Assembly: GCA_018673175.1 (NCBI GenBank)
Contig: JABHDF010000047.1
Span: forward strand, 1-40,689
DNA length: 40,689 bases
Source: Rhodobiaceae bacterium
Lineage (GTDB): Bacteria; Pseudomonadota; Alphaproteobacteria; RS24
Reading direction: 5' to 3'
This document shows positions 34,226 to 40,689 of the stretch, piece after piece. The position numbers and the translations under genes are program-made. Numbering within the stretch: position 1 is the stretch's first letter; each line of letters begins with the position of its first letter. The notes under the pieces are model-generated. The model worked only from the letters and a program-made list of their open reading frames with translations. It made no database searches and was not told where the DNA came from.

Positions 34226-34294
34226 GAATCGAATCATGTGGATAAGCGGGAGAATCTGATTTCCCAGACCCCCTAGGTTTAGTAGAAAGGAATC
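34226..34294. promoter_or_regulatory. Cluster of four GANTC (GAATC) sites in the gcrA promoter region
   Basis: GAATC occurs at 34226-34230, 34231-34235, 34252-34256 and 34290-34294, four times in 69 bp. In alphaproteobacteria GANTC is methylated by CcrM, and GcrA acts with sigma-70 at promoters with methylated GANTC. The last site is 11 bp before an AT-rich candidate -10 (TAGATA, 34305-34310). This suggests methylation-dependent or self-regulated transcription of gcrA. Confidence 0.6.
34237..34245 (-). promoter_or_regulatory. Perfect DnaA box in the gcrA promoter region
   Basis: On the minus strand this reads TTATCCACA, an exact DnaA box, lying between the GAATC sites and about 100 bp before the gcrA start. 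DnaA activates gcrA in Caulobacter crescentus, so this position fits a conserved circuit. Confidence 0.6.
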
Positions 34295-34345
34295 ACTGAG
34301 CCACTAGATATATGGGCTTCAAACCGTTTAACAGGAGAGAAAAAA

Positions 34346-34828
34346 ATGGCCTGGACCGAAGATCGTGTTGAAATGCTTAAACAATTATGGACTGACGGGT
34401 TAAGTGCCAGTCAGATTGCTCGTAAAATGGGCGGTGTGACGCGCAATGCCGTTATCGGAAAAGTGCACCGCTTGGGCCTTTCGGGTCGGGCGACGCCTGC
34501 GCGGGTTTCGACCGCGCGCGTCTCGGCAGGCTCCACACGAGTGCGACCCTCGACGCCCTCGCTGTCTGGCAACAATCGATTCCGCAGCAGTGATTTGGAT
34601 GAGATTAAAGACCAAGTCATTCCCGAGCCAATTCTGAGCGCCGAAGAACGCGCCAGCGTTTTGCATCTAACCGAGCATACCTGCAAATGGCCAATCGGCG
34701 ACCCGGGAACCACCGAGTTTCATTTTTGTGGCGCGCGCTCGAAAAGCGGTAGCCCCTATTGCACCACCCATGCGGTGCAGGCTTACCAGCCGCTCGAACG
34801 CCGGCGCAAACGCAAGGCCGCTATTTAA
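34346..34828 (+). CDS. gcrA: Cell-cycle regulator GcrA
   Basis: A 160-residue GcrA homologue. The N-terminal DNA-binding helix-turn-helix is residues 1-45 (MAWTEDRVEMLKQLW, then GVTRNAVIGKVHRLGLSGR), followed by a basic, Ser/Thr-rich linker. The C-terminal domain contains HTCKWPIGDP, FCGA and PYCTTH, which contacts RNA polymerase sigma-70 in Caulobacter. GcrA controls S-phase genes at CcrM-methylated GANTC promoters. It has a strong AGGAGA ribosome-binding site (34333-34338) and its own terminator. It diverges from the ABC-2 permease gene. Confidence 0.95.
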   Translation: MAWTEDRVEMLKQLWTDGLSASQIARKMGGVTRNAVIGKVHRLGLSGRATPARVSTARVSAGSTRVRPSTPSLSGNNRFRSSDLDEIKDQVIPEPILSAEERASVLHLTEHTCKWPIGDPGTTEFHFCGARSKSGSPYCTTHAVQAYQPLERRRKRKAAI

Positions 34829-34867
34829 TTTGAGCGCCGATTTCCTTGGCTAGCTGAAGCCCATGAG

Positions 34868-34901
34868 AGCCCCCGCAAGCTTTGCCTTGCGGGGGCTTTT
34901 T
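34868..34901 (+). terminator. Rho-independent terminator of gcrA
   Basis: A perfect 12-bp stem AGCCCCCGCAAG/CTTGCGGGGGCT with a 6-nt loop and a five-T tract, 39 bp after the gcrA stop. Confidence 0.95.
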
Positions 34902-34963
34902 GCTCTTTTCTTTTCGAGCTCACTCAGCCAAACTGCCGACACATAAATTAGGGAGGAGACGTC

Positions 34964-35794
34964 ATGCGTCAGTTAAAAGATAAAGTCTGTGTCATCACAG
35001 GAGCCAGCAGCGGCATTGGCGCGGCTTGTGCCAGAGCCATGGCTGCAGAAGGCGCCATCGTCATCGGTTGCGATTTACGTTTGGATATGTTGAAGGACGT
35101 TGCCAAGGAAGTGAAAAAATCCGGTGGCCGCATGGAAGCGCACGCCCTCGATGTCTCGGACCGAGATGCTGTATTTGCGCTGGCCGAAAAAATTGAAAAA
35201 AAGCACGGCGGCGCCGATGTGGTGTTGAACAATGCTGGCGTGGCGCATGGCGCTTTGGTCGAAGAGACCACGATGGATAATTTTCAGTGGGTGATGGATA
35301 TTGATTTTTGGGGCGTGGTGCATGGCACGCAGGCTTTTCTGCCACATATGATCAAGCGCGGATCTGGCCATATTGCCAATGTATCGTCGATTTTTGGTCT
35401 CGTCGGCGTGCCGACGCAGAGCGCTTATAATTCGGCTAAATTTGCCGTTCTCGGCTTTAGCGAAGCGCTTCGCCATGAAGTGAAAGAACAAAATATTGGC
35501 GTCACCTGCATTCACCCAGGCGGTATTAATACCAATATCGTGCGCCATGCGCGCTTCCAGCAAGGGCCGGATATGGAGAATGAACGCGAGGAAGCCATTC
35601 AGCGTTTCCAGCAGTTCACCATCACGCAGCCCGAGGGCGCGGCCAAAGCGATTTTGAAAGGCATTAAAAAGAACAAAGCTCGTGTGCTTATCGGCCCCGA
35701 TGCTGTGTTGGTGGATTGGGCGCGTCGTCTGTTTCCCACGCATTACATGCGGGCTCTGCCATTCCTAAAAAACATCGGCCAAAAAGACGATTAG
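34964..35794 (+). CDS. Short-chain dehydrogenase/reductase
   Basis: A 276-residue classical SDR. The cofactor motif is TGASSGIG (12-19), NNAG is at 89-92, and the catalytic residues are S141 or S142, Y155 and K159 (YNSAK). D37 after the second strand would favour NAD over NADP. The substrate is unknown. Its Shine-Dalgarno is strong (GGGAGGAGA). It lies between the gcrA terminator and a new promoter at 35824, so it is probably a monocistronic unit. Confidence 0.9.
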   Translation: MRQLKDKVCVITGASSGIGAACARAMAAEGAIVIGCDLRLDMLKDVAKEVKKSGGRMEAHALDVSDRDAVFALAEKIEKKHGGADVVLNNAGVAHGALVEETTMDNFQWVMDIDFWGVVHGTQAFLPHMIKRGSGHIANVSSIFGLVGVPTQSAYNSAKFAVLGFSEALRHEVKEQNIGVTCIHPGGINTNIVRHARFQQGPDMENEREEAIQRFQQFTITQPEGAAKAILKGIKKNKARVLIGPDAVLVDWARRLFPTHYMRALPFLKNIGQKDD

Positions 35795-35823
35795 CCTTAA
35801 GCAATCCGCCCTGGATTGAACGG

Positions 35824-35852
35824 TTGACGCCCCTGGCTTAGCTGCCTATAAA
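35824..35852 (+). promoter_or_regulatory. Sigma-70 promoter of the iron-binding protein gene
   Basis: TTGACG (35824-35829) and TATAAA (35847-35852) are 17 nt apart, one of the best -35/-10 pairs in the window. The expected start of transcription is near 35859, which rules against the ATG at 35858 as the translation start and supports the one at 35891. Confidence 0.7.
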
Positions 35853-35853
35853 C

Positions 35854-35872
35854 GCGAATGAGACTAATTCGC
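35854..35872. promoter_or_regulatory. Fur-like palindrome at the transcription start
   Basis: GCGAAT (35854-35859) and ATTCGC (35867-35872) form a 19-bp palindrome right after the -10. Compared with the classical 19-bp Fur box it matches at 12 positions by my hand alignment. Position and the iron-related gene behind it suggest iron-responsive repression, by Fur or another alphaproteobacterial iron regulator. Confidence 0.4.
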
Positions 35873-35890
35873 AACTATGGGGCGTCGGGT

Positions 35891-36919
35891 ATGGTGGTTT
35901 TGAAACGTGGCTTTATCGTGGCTTGTTGGATGTGTGTTTGGCTTGCCTCCCCAGCGCAGGCGAGGGACGCGCAGGTAAATGTCTATTCTTACCGACAGCC
36001 ATTTTTGGTAGAGCCTTTGTTTGAAAAATTCACAGCGCAAACCGGCATTGCGGTAAAAGTTATTTTTGCCAAAAAAGGCCTCATCGAACGCTTGAGAACC
36101 GAGGGCAAACGCTCGCCTGCCGATGTTATTCTGACCACGGATATTGGCCGCTTACACGCGGCGCGCGATGTGTCGCAAAGCGTAACGTCGCCGCTTTTGA
36201 AACGCCATATCCCCGCCATCGCAAGGGGCGCCAACGATAAATGGTTTGGCCTGACTTGGCGGGCGCGGGTTATCTATGCCTCGAAAGCGCGCGTGCGCGA
36301 GCGCGAGTTGCGGTTTGAAGATTTAACCGATGCCAAATGGCGCGGCCGCATTTGCCTGCGCTCGGGTCAACACCCCTATAATATCGCTTTATTTGCCGCC
36401 CTGCTGGACGCCATGGGCGAGGCCAAATTTAAAACTTGGCTGGCGGGGCTGAAAGCTAATTTGGCCGCCAAACCATCTGGCAATGACCGCGCGCAAGTGC
36501 GCCGCGTTTACGGTGGCGGGTGCGATTTGGCCATCGGCAATACGTATTATATGGGCCAAATGCAAACCAATGAGAAAAAGCCCGAGCAAAAAGACTGGGC
36601 GGCCAGCGTGCGGGTTATTTTTCCCAACATGCCAAAGGGCGGCGCGCATATGAATGTCTCTGGCATGGCCATGGCCAAACATGCGCCCAACCCAGAGAAT
36701 GCCCTGAAATTAATGGAGTTTCTGGTTTCCAAACCAGCGCAAGAATTATACGCCCAAGTCAATTTCGAATACCCCATTCGCGCCGATGTGGCCGTGTCGC
36801 CCCGCGTGAAGAGCTGGGGCAAATTTACCCGCGATGGCACGCCGCTCGATGCAATTGGTGCATTGCGCACGCGCGCCAGCCAATTGGTCGACGAAACTGG
36901 CTTTAACGCCGGCCCCTAA
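35891..36919 (+). CDS. Ferric-iron ABC transporter substrate-binding protein (FbpA/FutA type)
   Basis: A periplasmic iron-binding protein of 342 residues. The signal peptide is about residues 1-24, ending PAQA. The mature part begins with VNVYSYRQ (tyrosines at 32 and 34) and has the paired iron-ligand tyrosines Y219-Y220 in GNTYYMGQ, typical of FutA/FbpA. No permease or ATPase gene adjoins it, so the transporter is encoded elsewhere or the protein works alone. An in-frame ATG at 35858 lies at the predicted transcription start and is rejected. Confidence 0.9.
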   Translation: MVVLKRGFIVACWMCVWLASPAQARDAQVNVYSYRQPFLVEPLFEKFTAQTGIAVKVIFAKKGLIERLRTEGKRSPADVILTTDIGRLHAARDVSQSVTSPLLKRHIPAIARGANDKWFGLTWRARVIYASKARVRERELRFEDLTDAKWRGRICLRSGQHPYNIALFAALLDAMGEAKFKTWLAGLKANLAAKPSGNDRAQVRRVYGGGCDLAIGNTYYMGQMQTNEKKPEQKDWAASVRVIFPNMPKGGAHMNVSGMAMAKHAPNPENALKLMEFLVSKPAQELYAQVNFEYPIRADVAVSPRVKSWGKFTRDGTPLDAIGALRTRASQLVDETGFNAGP

Positions 36920-36957
36920 TATGTCAGGCTTATCTTCTAACGAGTAAGGGAGATAAG

Positions 36958-37371
36958 ATGATGAAAATGACCGGTGGTTGCTATTGCGGCGATGTCCGCT
37001 ACGAAGCCGATGGCGAGGCCTTAATGAAAGTTCAGTGCCATTGCCGCGAATGCCAACATATATCTGGCGGTGGCGCCAATCTGATTGTCGGTGTCGCTGA
37101 AGCAGGCTTCAGCTATTCAAAAGGCGAACCTGCCCAATTTAGTCGCGACGATATTGAGGGCGCGGTGACCCGCGAATTTTGCGGTCGTTGCGGCACCCCT
37201 ATTTTATCTCGGGTTCCGCAAAACCCGGGCGCCGTTTTTGTAAAAGTCGGCTCCATGGATCAGCCCGAAGATTTTGGCGGCCCAGATGTAGCCATTCATA
37301 CAGATGATAAATATGACTTCCATGTGATTGGGGATGGCGTGGCGCAATTTGGCAAATTGCCCCCTATGTAA
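36958..37371 (+). CDS. GFA-family zinc protein
   Basis: A 137-residue protein of the glutathione-dependent formaldehyde-activating (GFA/CENP-V) family. The zinc ligands are C8 and C10 (GGCYCG), C27, C29 and C32 (CHCREC), and C75 and C78 (FCGRCGT). The family name reflects one studied member; most have unknown function. The ribosome-binding site AAGGGAG precedes two ATGs in tandem (36958 and 36961). It is 38 bp downstream of the iron-binding protein gene and may share its transcript. Confidence 0.9.
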   Translation: MMKMTGGCYCGDVRYEADGEALMKVQCHCRECQHISGGGANLIVGVAEAGFSYSKGEPAQFSRDDIEGAVTREFCGRCGTPILSRVPQNPGAVFVKVGSMDQPEDFGGPDVAIHTDDKYDFHVIGDGVAQFGKLPPM

Positions 37372-37391
37372 CTATCTCCCGGTAAGGGAAC

Positions 37392-37425
37392 AAAAAAGCC
37401 CCGGCACTGCAAGCAGCGCCGGGGC
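37392..37425 (-). terminator. Rho-independent terminator of amtB
   Basis: The 8-bp stem GCCCCGGC/GCCGGGGC (37398-37405 and 37418-37425) is followed on the minus strand by six U. It lies about 30 bp after the amtB stop. The plus-strand side has no T run. Confidence 0.88.
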
Positions 37426-37453
37426 CTTAACTCTCTCATTGTGTTTGGGGGAA

Positions 37454-38776
37454 CTAACGAGAGAATTCTGGGTAGGCTTCGATGCCTAATTCCGATTTAT
37501 CCAGACCGATCAACTCTTCTTCCTCATCGACCCGAATGCCCATGGTGACTTTGAGTAGGCTCCACAAGATGCCACTGGCAATCACGGTGAAGGCACCCAC
37601 GCTCACGACACCCACGGCTTGCACGCCATAAGACGCATCGCTATTGGTGAGGGGAACAATCATCGTGCCCCAAATGCCGCACACGAGGTGAGCTGGAATG
37701 GCGCCGACCACGTCATCGATTTTCAACTTATCGAGCAATGGCACAGCCAAGACGACCAGCAAGCCACCGATACCGCCAATGAACACGGCCGAGCCGATAG
37801 ACGGGGTCAGCGGTTCTGCGGTGATGGAAACCAGCCCACCGATGGCGCCATTGAGGGCCATGGTCAGATCTACTTTTCCATAGAGGGCTTGCGAGACAAG
37901 ACCCGCCACCACAACACCACCAGCCGCTGCCATATTGGTGTTGATGAAGATGTTGGAAATGGCTGCCGCATCGGCACCCGAACCAAGCGCTAGCTGCGAA
38001 CCGCCGTTAAAGCCGAACCAACCGAGCCACAAGATGAAGGTACCCAGCGTTGCCAAGGTCATGTTGGAACCTGGCATCGGGTTGACTTGACCGTTGGGAC
38101 CATATTTGCCTGTGCGCGCGCCCAGAACAATGGCACCGACCAGAGCGGCCCAACCGCCTGTCGAGTGAACCAAGGTAGACCCTGCAAAGTCAGAGAAGCC
38201 CATGGCATCGAGAAAGCCAGTGCCCCATTCCCAGCTACCCACGATTGGGTAAATAAACCCAGTCAAGAATAGGGTGAAGATGAGGAATGGCCATAGCTTC
38301 ATGCGCTCGGCAATCGTGCCAGACACAATCGAGGCGGTGGTGGCACAAAACACCATTTGGAAGAACCAATCGGAGCCTGCCGCATAGCCGCCTTCAAAGT
38401 TTGGCGTCTCGCCCATAATGGCACTATCGTCGGCCGACCAGACACTGAACAATTCGCCAATGTAGCCGCCCTCTTCGATGCCATACATAAGGTTATAGCC
38501 GACCAGCCAATACATCAGGCCAGCGATGGAGAACAGCGAGATGTTTTTAAAACAAATCGTGGCGACGTTTTTCGACCGTACCATGCCGCTTTCCAACATG
38601 GCAAAACCGGCCGCCATAAACATGACCAAAAACCCACAGACCAAAAACAGAAAACTGTTAAAGACATAGGCCGTCTCCGGGCTGACTTCAGCCGAAGCCG
38701 GACTGGCGAGAAGCGCGACACCCGCCCCGAGGGAGAGGGATTTGGCGCAAACTTGTTTCCAGTTACTCATAAACAT
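37454..38776 (-). CDS. amtB: Ammonium transporter
   Basis: A 440-residue Amt protein with a cleavable signal peptide (about residues 1-29, cleavage at ASA-EV) and about 11 membrane helices. The twin pore histidines are H204 in LVHSTGGWAA and H363 in PAHLVCGIWG. AmtB conducts ammonia from the periplasm and is blocked by GlnK, encoded just upstream. The start MFMSNWK is 7 nt after GGAG. It is the last gene of the porin-glnK-amtB operon. Confidence 0.95.
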   Translation of the reverse strand: MFMSNWKQVCAKSLSLGAGVALLASPASAEVSPETAYVFNSFLFLVCGFLVMFMAAGFAMLESGMVRSKNVATICFKNISLFSIAGLMYWLVGYNLMYGIEEGGYIGELFSVWSADDSAIMGETPNFEGGYAAGSDWFFQMVFCATTASIVSGTIAERMKLWPFLIFTLFLTGFIYPIVGSWEWGTGFLDAMGFSDFAGSTLVHSTGGWAALVGAIVLGARTGKYGPNGQVNPMPGSNMTLATLGTFILWLGWFGFNGGSQLALGSGADAAAISNIFINTNMAAAGGVVVAGLVSQALYGKVDLTMALNGAIGGLVSITAEPLTPSIGSAVFIGGIGGLLVVLAVPLLDKLKIDDVVGAIPAHLVCGIWGTMIVPLTNSDASYGVQAVGVVSVGAFTVIASGILWSLLKVTMGIRVDEEEELIGLDKSELGIEAYPEFSR

Positions 38777-38787
38777 ACATCCACTCC

Positions 38788-39126
38788 TTACAGGGCTGCC
38801 GAGCCAGTTTCGCCCGTACGGATACGGATGGCTTCTTCGACGTTGAGGACAAAAATTTTGCCGTCACCGATTTTCTCGGTGATGGCGCTCTCGCGGATGG
38901 CGGTGCAGGCCGCATCGACCTGCTCGTCATCGACGATGATTTCCAGCCGAACTTTCGGCAAGAAATTGACTTCATATTCAGCACCGCGATAAATCTCGGT
39001 CTGACCTTTTTGGCGTCCGAAGCCTTTGACTTCGGACGCTGTCATGGCTTCCACACCGGATGCGATTAACGCTTCGCGAACAGCATCCAGTTTGAAGGGT
39101 TTGACGATAGCTAAGATAAGTTTCAT
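38788..39126 (-). CDS. glnK: Nitrogen regulatory protein P-II
   Basis: A 112-residue PII protein with the uridylylation tyrosine Y51 in the T-loop (RGAEYEVNF) and the C-terminal signature [18 protein letters not shown]. It signals nitrogen and 2-oxoglutarate status and gates AmtB. The stop is 11 bp before the amtB start, and the gene starts 25 bp after the porin stop. The pairing with amtB marks it as GlnK rather than GlnB. Confidence 0.95.
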   Translation of the reverse strand: MKLILAIVKPFKLDAVREALIASGVEAMTASEVKGFGRQKGQTEIYRGAEYEVNFLPKVRLEIIVDDEQVDAACTAIRESAITEKIGDGKIFVLNVEEAIRIRTGETGSAAL

Positions 39127-39151
39127 GGGAGGAACCTTAAAAAGTTAAAAA

Positions 39152-39814
39152 TTAGAAGCTTTGGCCCCAAGAGATAATGGCGCGTGTGTCATCGCCTTCA
39201 TCGCTGGATACCGTGAACGTCATGTCGCCTTTCGACAGGGAGATAGACGTGTCTTCATCGCTTTCGGAATTTTTGTAATCTTCAATGCCGTAGTGCAGGG
39301 CCAAGGTTAGCTCTTCGTTGAGCGCCAACTCATAATCGACCGAGACATAAGTGCCTTCGTCTGCATCGACATCTGTATCTTCGGCACTGGCCAAAACATA
39401 ATAAGATACCGAGGCTGAGCCGAGGGCGGCCGAGACATAGACGTCGGCAAAATCAAGCGTGCTATCGGCGGCGCCTGGGTACATGTAAGAAATATAACCA
39501 AGCTCTAAGCCGAGGCCGCTAACTTCTGTCGAGTAGCTCGCATATAGGTCGGCTTCATAATTGGCGCTATCATCATCGTCGTCACGATTGCCGCCCAGTG
39601 AGCCAACCCACGTACCTGCGGCAAAACCATTGCCAAAATCAATATCCAGGCCGCCCGAAAAGCTTACGTCACCGGAAGCTTGGGTATTGCCGCGCCAGAT
39701 GTAATCTGTAGTCGCGCCGACATTGGCGCTAATTTCAGCGGCAGAAGCTGCGCCCGTGAGCATAGTGGTTGCCAATAGGGCCGTTGCGAGGGATTTTTTT
39801 GAAATAATAGTCAT
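39152..39814 (-). CDS. TorF-family putative outer-membrane porin
   Basis: A 220-residue secreted beta-barrel protein. The signal peptide is about residues 1-25 (ALLATTMLTGAASA), followed by amphipathic strands starting with ISANVGATTDYIWRGNTQAS, the recognisable TorF/TIGR02001 opening, and ending in an aromatic residue (WGQSF) as outer-membrane proteins do. Loops are strongly acidic (DDDDD near residue 80). Its place before glnK and amtB and behind the sigma-54 promoter suggests it admits ammonium or other nitrogen compounds across the outer membrane. That function is an inference. The start is fixed by AAAGGAGA. Confidence 0.85.
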   Translation of the reverse strand: MTIISKKSLATALLATTMLTGAASAAEISANVGATTDYIWRGNTQASGDVSFSGGLDIDFGNGFAAGTWVGSLGGNRDDDDDSANYEADLYASYSTEVSGLGLELGYISYMYPGAADSTLDFADVYVSAALGSASVSYYVLASAEDTDVDADEGTYVSVDYELALNEELTLALHYGIEDYKNSESDEDTSISLSKGDMTFTVSSDEGDDTRAIISWGQSF

Positions 39815-39850
39815 TTTAAATTCTCCTTTAGCATGAGTGCTGCCCCCTTT

Positions 39851-39867
39851 ATGCAATTTTCGTGCCA
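39851..39867 (-). promoter_or_regulatory. Sigma-54 promoter of the porin-glnK-amtB operon
   Basis: On the minus strand TGGCACG-AAAA-TTGCAT matches the sigma-54 consensus TGGCACG-N4-TTGCW perfectly at both the -24 and -12 elements. Transcription would start near 39840, about 26 nt before the porin start. Sigma-54 promoters need an enhancer-binding protein, here presumably NtrC. Confidence 0.88.
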
Positions 39868-39873
39868 AAGTAG

Positions 39874-39894
39874 AAAAAGCCCAGATTTCTGGGC
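39874..39894 (-). terminator. Terminator-like hairpin immediately upstream of the sigma-54 promoter
   Basis: GCCCAG (39879-39884) pairs with CTGGGC (39889-39894) around a 4-nt loop and is followed on the minus strand by five U. It ends 7 bp before the -24 element. It could instead be an operator. Confidence 0.55.
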
Positions 39895-39900
39895 CAAACA

Positions 39901-39927
39901 AAAAAAGGAGCCACGAGGGCTCCTTTT
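39901..39927 (-). terminator. Strong terminator hairpin upstream of the porin operon
   Basis: AAAGGAGCC and GGCTCCTTT form a 9-bp stem with a 5-nt loop. The minus strand continues with further U residues after the stem; the plus strand also has a short T run, so it may work both ways. Confidence 0.8.
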
Positions 39928-39975
39928 CACTAGACTTTATTTGACTATAATTTAGGCAGATATTGTATTTTCTAC

Positions 39976-40005
39976 AAAAAGCCTAATTTTTAATCAATTA
40001 GGCTT
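39976..40005 (-). terminator. Terminator overlapping the DUF962 stop codon
   Basis: AAGCCTAATT (39979-39988) and AATTAGGCTT (39996-40005) form a perfect 10-bp stem with a 7-nt loop, with U residues after it on the minus strand. The stop codon of the DUF962 gene (39998-40000) is inside the stem. Confidence 0.8.
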
Positions 40006-40345
40006 TGATGCCCAATTGCTTCAGCTGCGGGCCAAGGCGTCCGGTGATAAACAAAAAGTACATTTTGAAATCACCCGCCAAAGACCAAAGCGGATAGGTG
40101 AAGGTTGCGGGGCGGTTTTTCTCGATGAAAAAATGTCCGACCCAAGCAAAGAAATAGCCCACCAAAGGCATGAACCAAAGATAGCTCGCCTCGCCTGTGT
40201 AAAGGGCCGCCACAGCAATCGCGATGACCAAGCTGGTGCCAATATAGTGCAAGGCTCGGCATACGGGATGGGCGTGTTCGCGCAAATAATACGGGAAAAA
40301 GCTCGCAAAATCAGTTGGTGGGGCGGCTTCATATTTATCACTCAT
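39998..40345 (-). CDS. DUF962 / Mpo1-like membrane protein
   Basis: A 115-residue protein with the DUF962 signature: YYLREHAHPVCRALHYIG (19-36) and VGHFFIEKNRPA (69-80), with conserved H24, H33, H71, E75 and N77, and two or three membrane segments. The yeast member Mpo1 is an iron-dependent dioxygenase that shortens 2-hydroxy fatty acids. The gene follows a fatty-acid hydroxylase family gene by 11 bp, which makes a lipid role plausible. Activity of the bacterial protein is inferred, not shown. Confidence 0.85.
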   Translation of the reverse strand: MSDKYEAAPPTDFASFFPYYLREHAHPVCRALHYIGTSLVIAIAVAALYTGEASYLWFMPLVGYFFAWVGHFFIEKNRPATFTYPLWSLAGDFKMYFLFITGRLGPQLKQLGIKA

Positions 40346-40356
40346 CGTCAGTCTCC

Positions 40357-40689
40357 TTATGAATTTTTCGTGCGGATCAGGGGCCAGAACAATTGTTCGC
40401 TAACAGAAGTATCTGGCAGGTTTTCGACGCCATAGCTCGGCGGCCGCTGGCGGCTAATTTTGGCTGTGCCAAACAAGACATCCCAGAAAAACAACAGGTT
40501 TCCATAGTTGCCTTTATAATGGGTAATGCCATCATCTTTATGGCGTCCGTGATGCATCGAATGGGTCGACGGGGTCGAGATAGTCCGCTCGACCACCCAC
40601 ATGAGCTTTGAGAGCGCTTTGATTTTATACAGCGGCGCATCCCACTGAACATCGCAATGCGCGCCCGTGATGATGGTTAATTTCGCGAC
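40357..40689 (-). CDS. Sterol desaturase / fatty-acid hydroxylase family protein, 3' end only
   Basis: The last 110 residues of a gene whose start lies beyond the window. The reading frame is open to the edge (it begins VAKLTIITGAHCD). The final histidine cluster is STHSMHHGRHKDD, followed by NYGNLLFFWDVLFGTAKI, typical of the family's C-terminal part. The enzyme is expected to be a membrane di-iron oxygenase acting on lipids. Its stop is 11 bp before the DUF962 start, so the two are probably one operon. Confidence 0.88.
   Translation of the reverse strand, partial: VAKLTIITGAHCDVQWDAPLYKIKALSKLMWVVERTISTPSTHSMHHGRHKDDGITHYKGNYGNLLFFWDVLFGTAKISRQRPPSYGVENLPDTSVSEQLFWPLIRTKNS

Overview
The window is chromosomal DNA from an alphaproteobacterium. 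The main markers are a GcrA cell-cycle regulator with GANTC (CcrM-type) sites in its promoter, a class I lysyl-tRNA synthetase, a SAM-II riboswitch in front of metZ, the alphaproteobacterial TIGR02186 membrane family beside TauE, a GTA-type 3TM holin, and a TorF-like porin with glnK-amtB. Genes are densely packed and base composition is moderate. I see no rRNA, tRNA, CRISPR array, transposase, integrase or phage structural cluster. I name no genus.

Left part (1-6300): a duplicated hairpin repeat at the edge, a holin-like gene, then nrdA-nrdB (ribonucleotide reductase, minus strand) behind a long leader with one strong NrdR box, overlapping promoter elements and a distant perfect DnaA box. A small membrane protein and an acetyl-CoA acetyltransferase follow. 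A non-coding tandem repeat that ends in an orphan plus-strand terminator separates them from the next block.

6320-20114: a membrane-anchored zinc-less MsrB, a tandem-hotdog thioesterase and an alpha/beta hydrolase. Then comes a tight plus-strand cluster (TauE exporter, TIGR02186 protein, CcdA, DUF3429) suggestive of periplasmic sulfur or thiol handling. A minus-strand run holds lysK, a DUF952 gene, pyrD, arsC, tetR and an HSL-type esterase. The last plus-strand group is a TerB-like protein, a fatty-acid hydroxylase family protein and a family 2 glycosyltransferase.

20068-33108: dcd-lrgA-lrgB (minus) diverges from a SAM-II-controlled metZ-apaG-trkH group (plus). trkH converges on an RND efflux pump with its adaptor. 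Upstream of the pump is argD-argF-hslO, whose genes overlap by a few bases.

33200-40689: an ABC-2 permease with no visible ATPase diverges from gcrA, whose promoter carries four GAATC sites and a perfect DnaA box. Then come an SDR, an orphan ferric-iron-binding protein with a canonical promoter and a Fur-like palindrome, and a GFA-family protein. The porin-glnK-amtB operon follows, driven by a textbook sigma-54 promoter and preceded by three terminator-like hairpins. The window ends with a DUF962 (Mpo1-like) gene and the 3' end of a fatty-acid hydroxylase gene.

Most of this is conserved core genome and I did not find a clearly new defence or mobile system. The best leads are regulatory: paired DnaA/GANTC wiring of gcrA and nrdAB, the insulated sigma-54 operon, the candidate small RNA at 6101-6254, and the Fur-like site.
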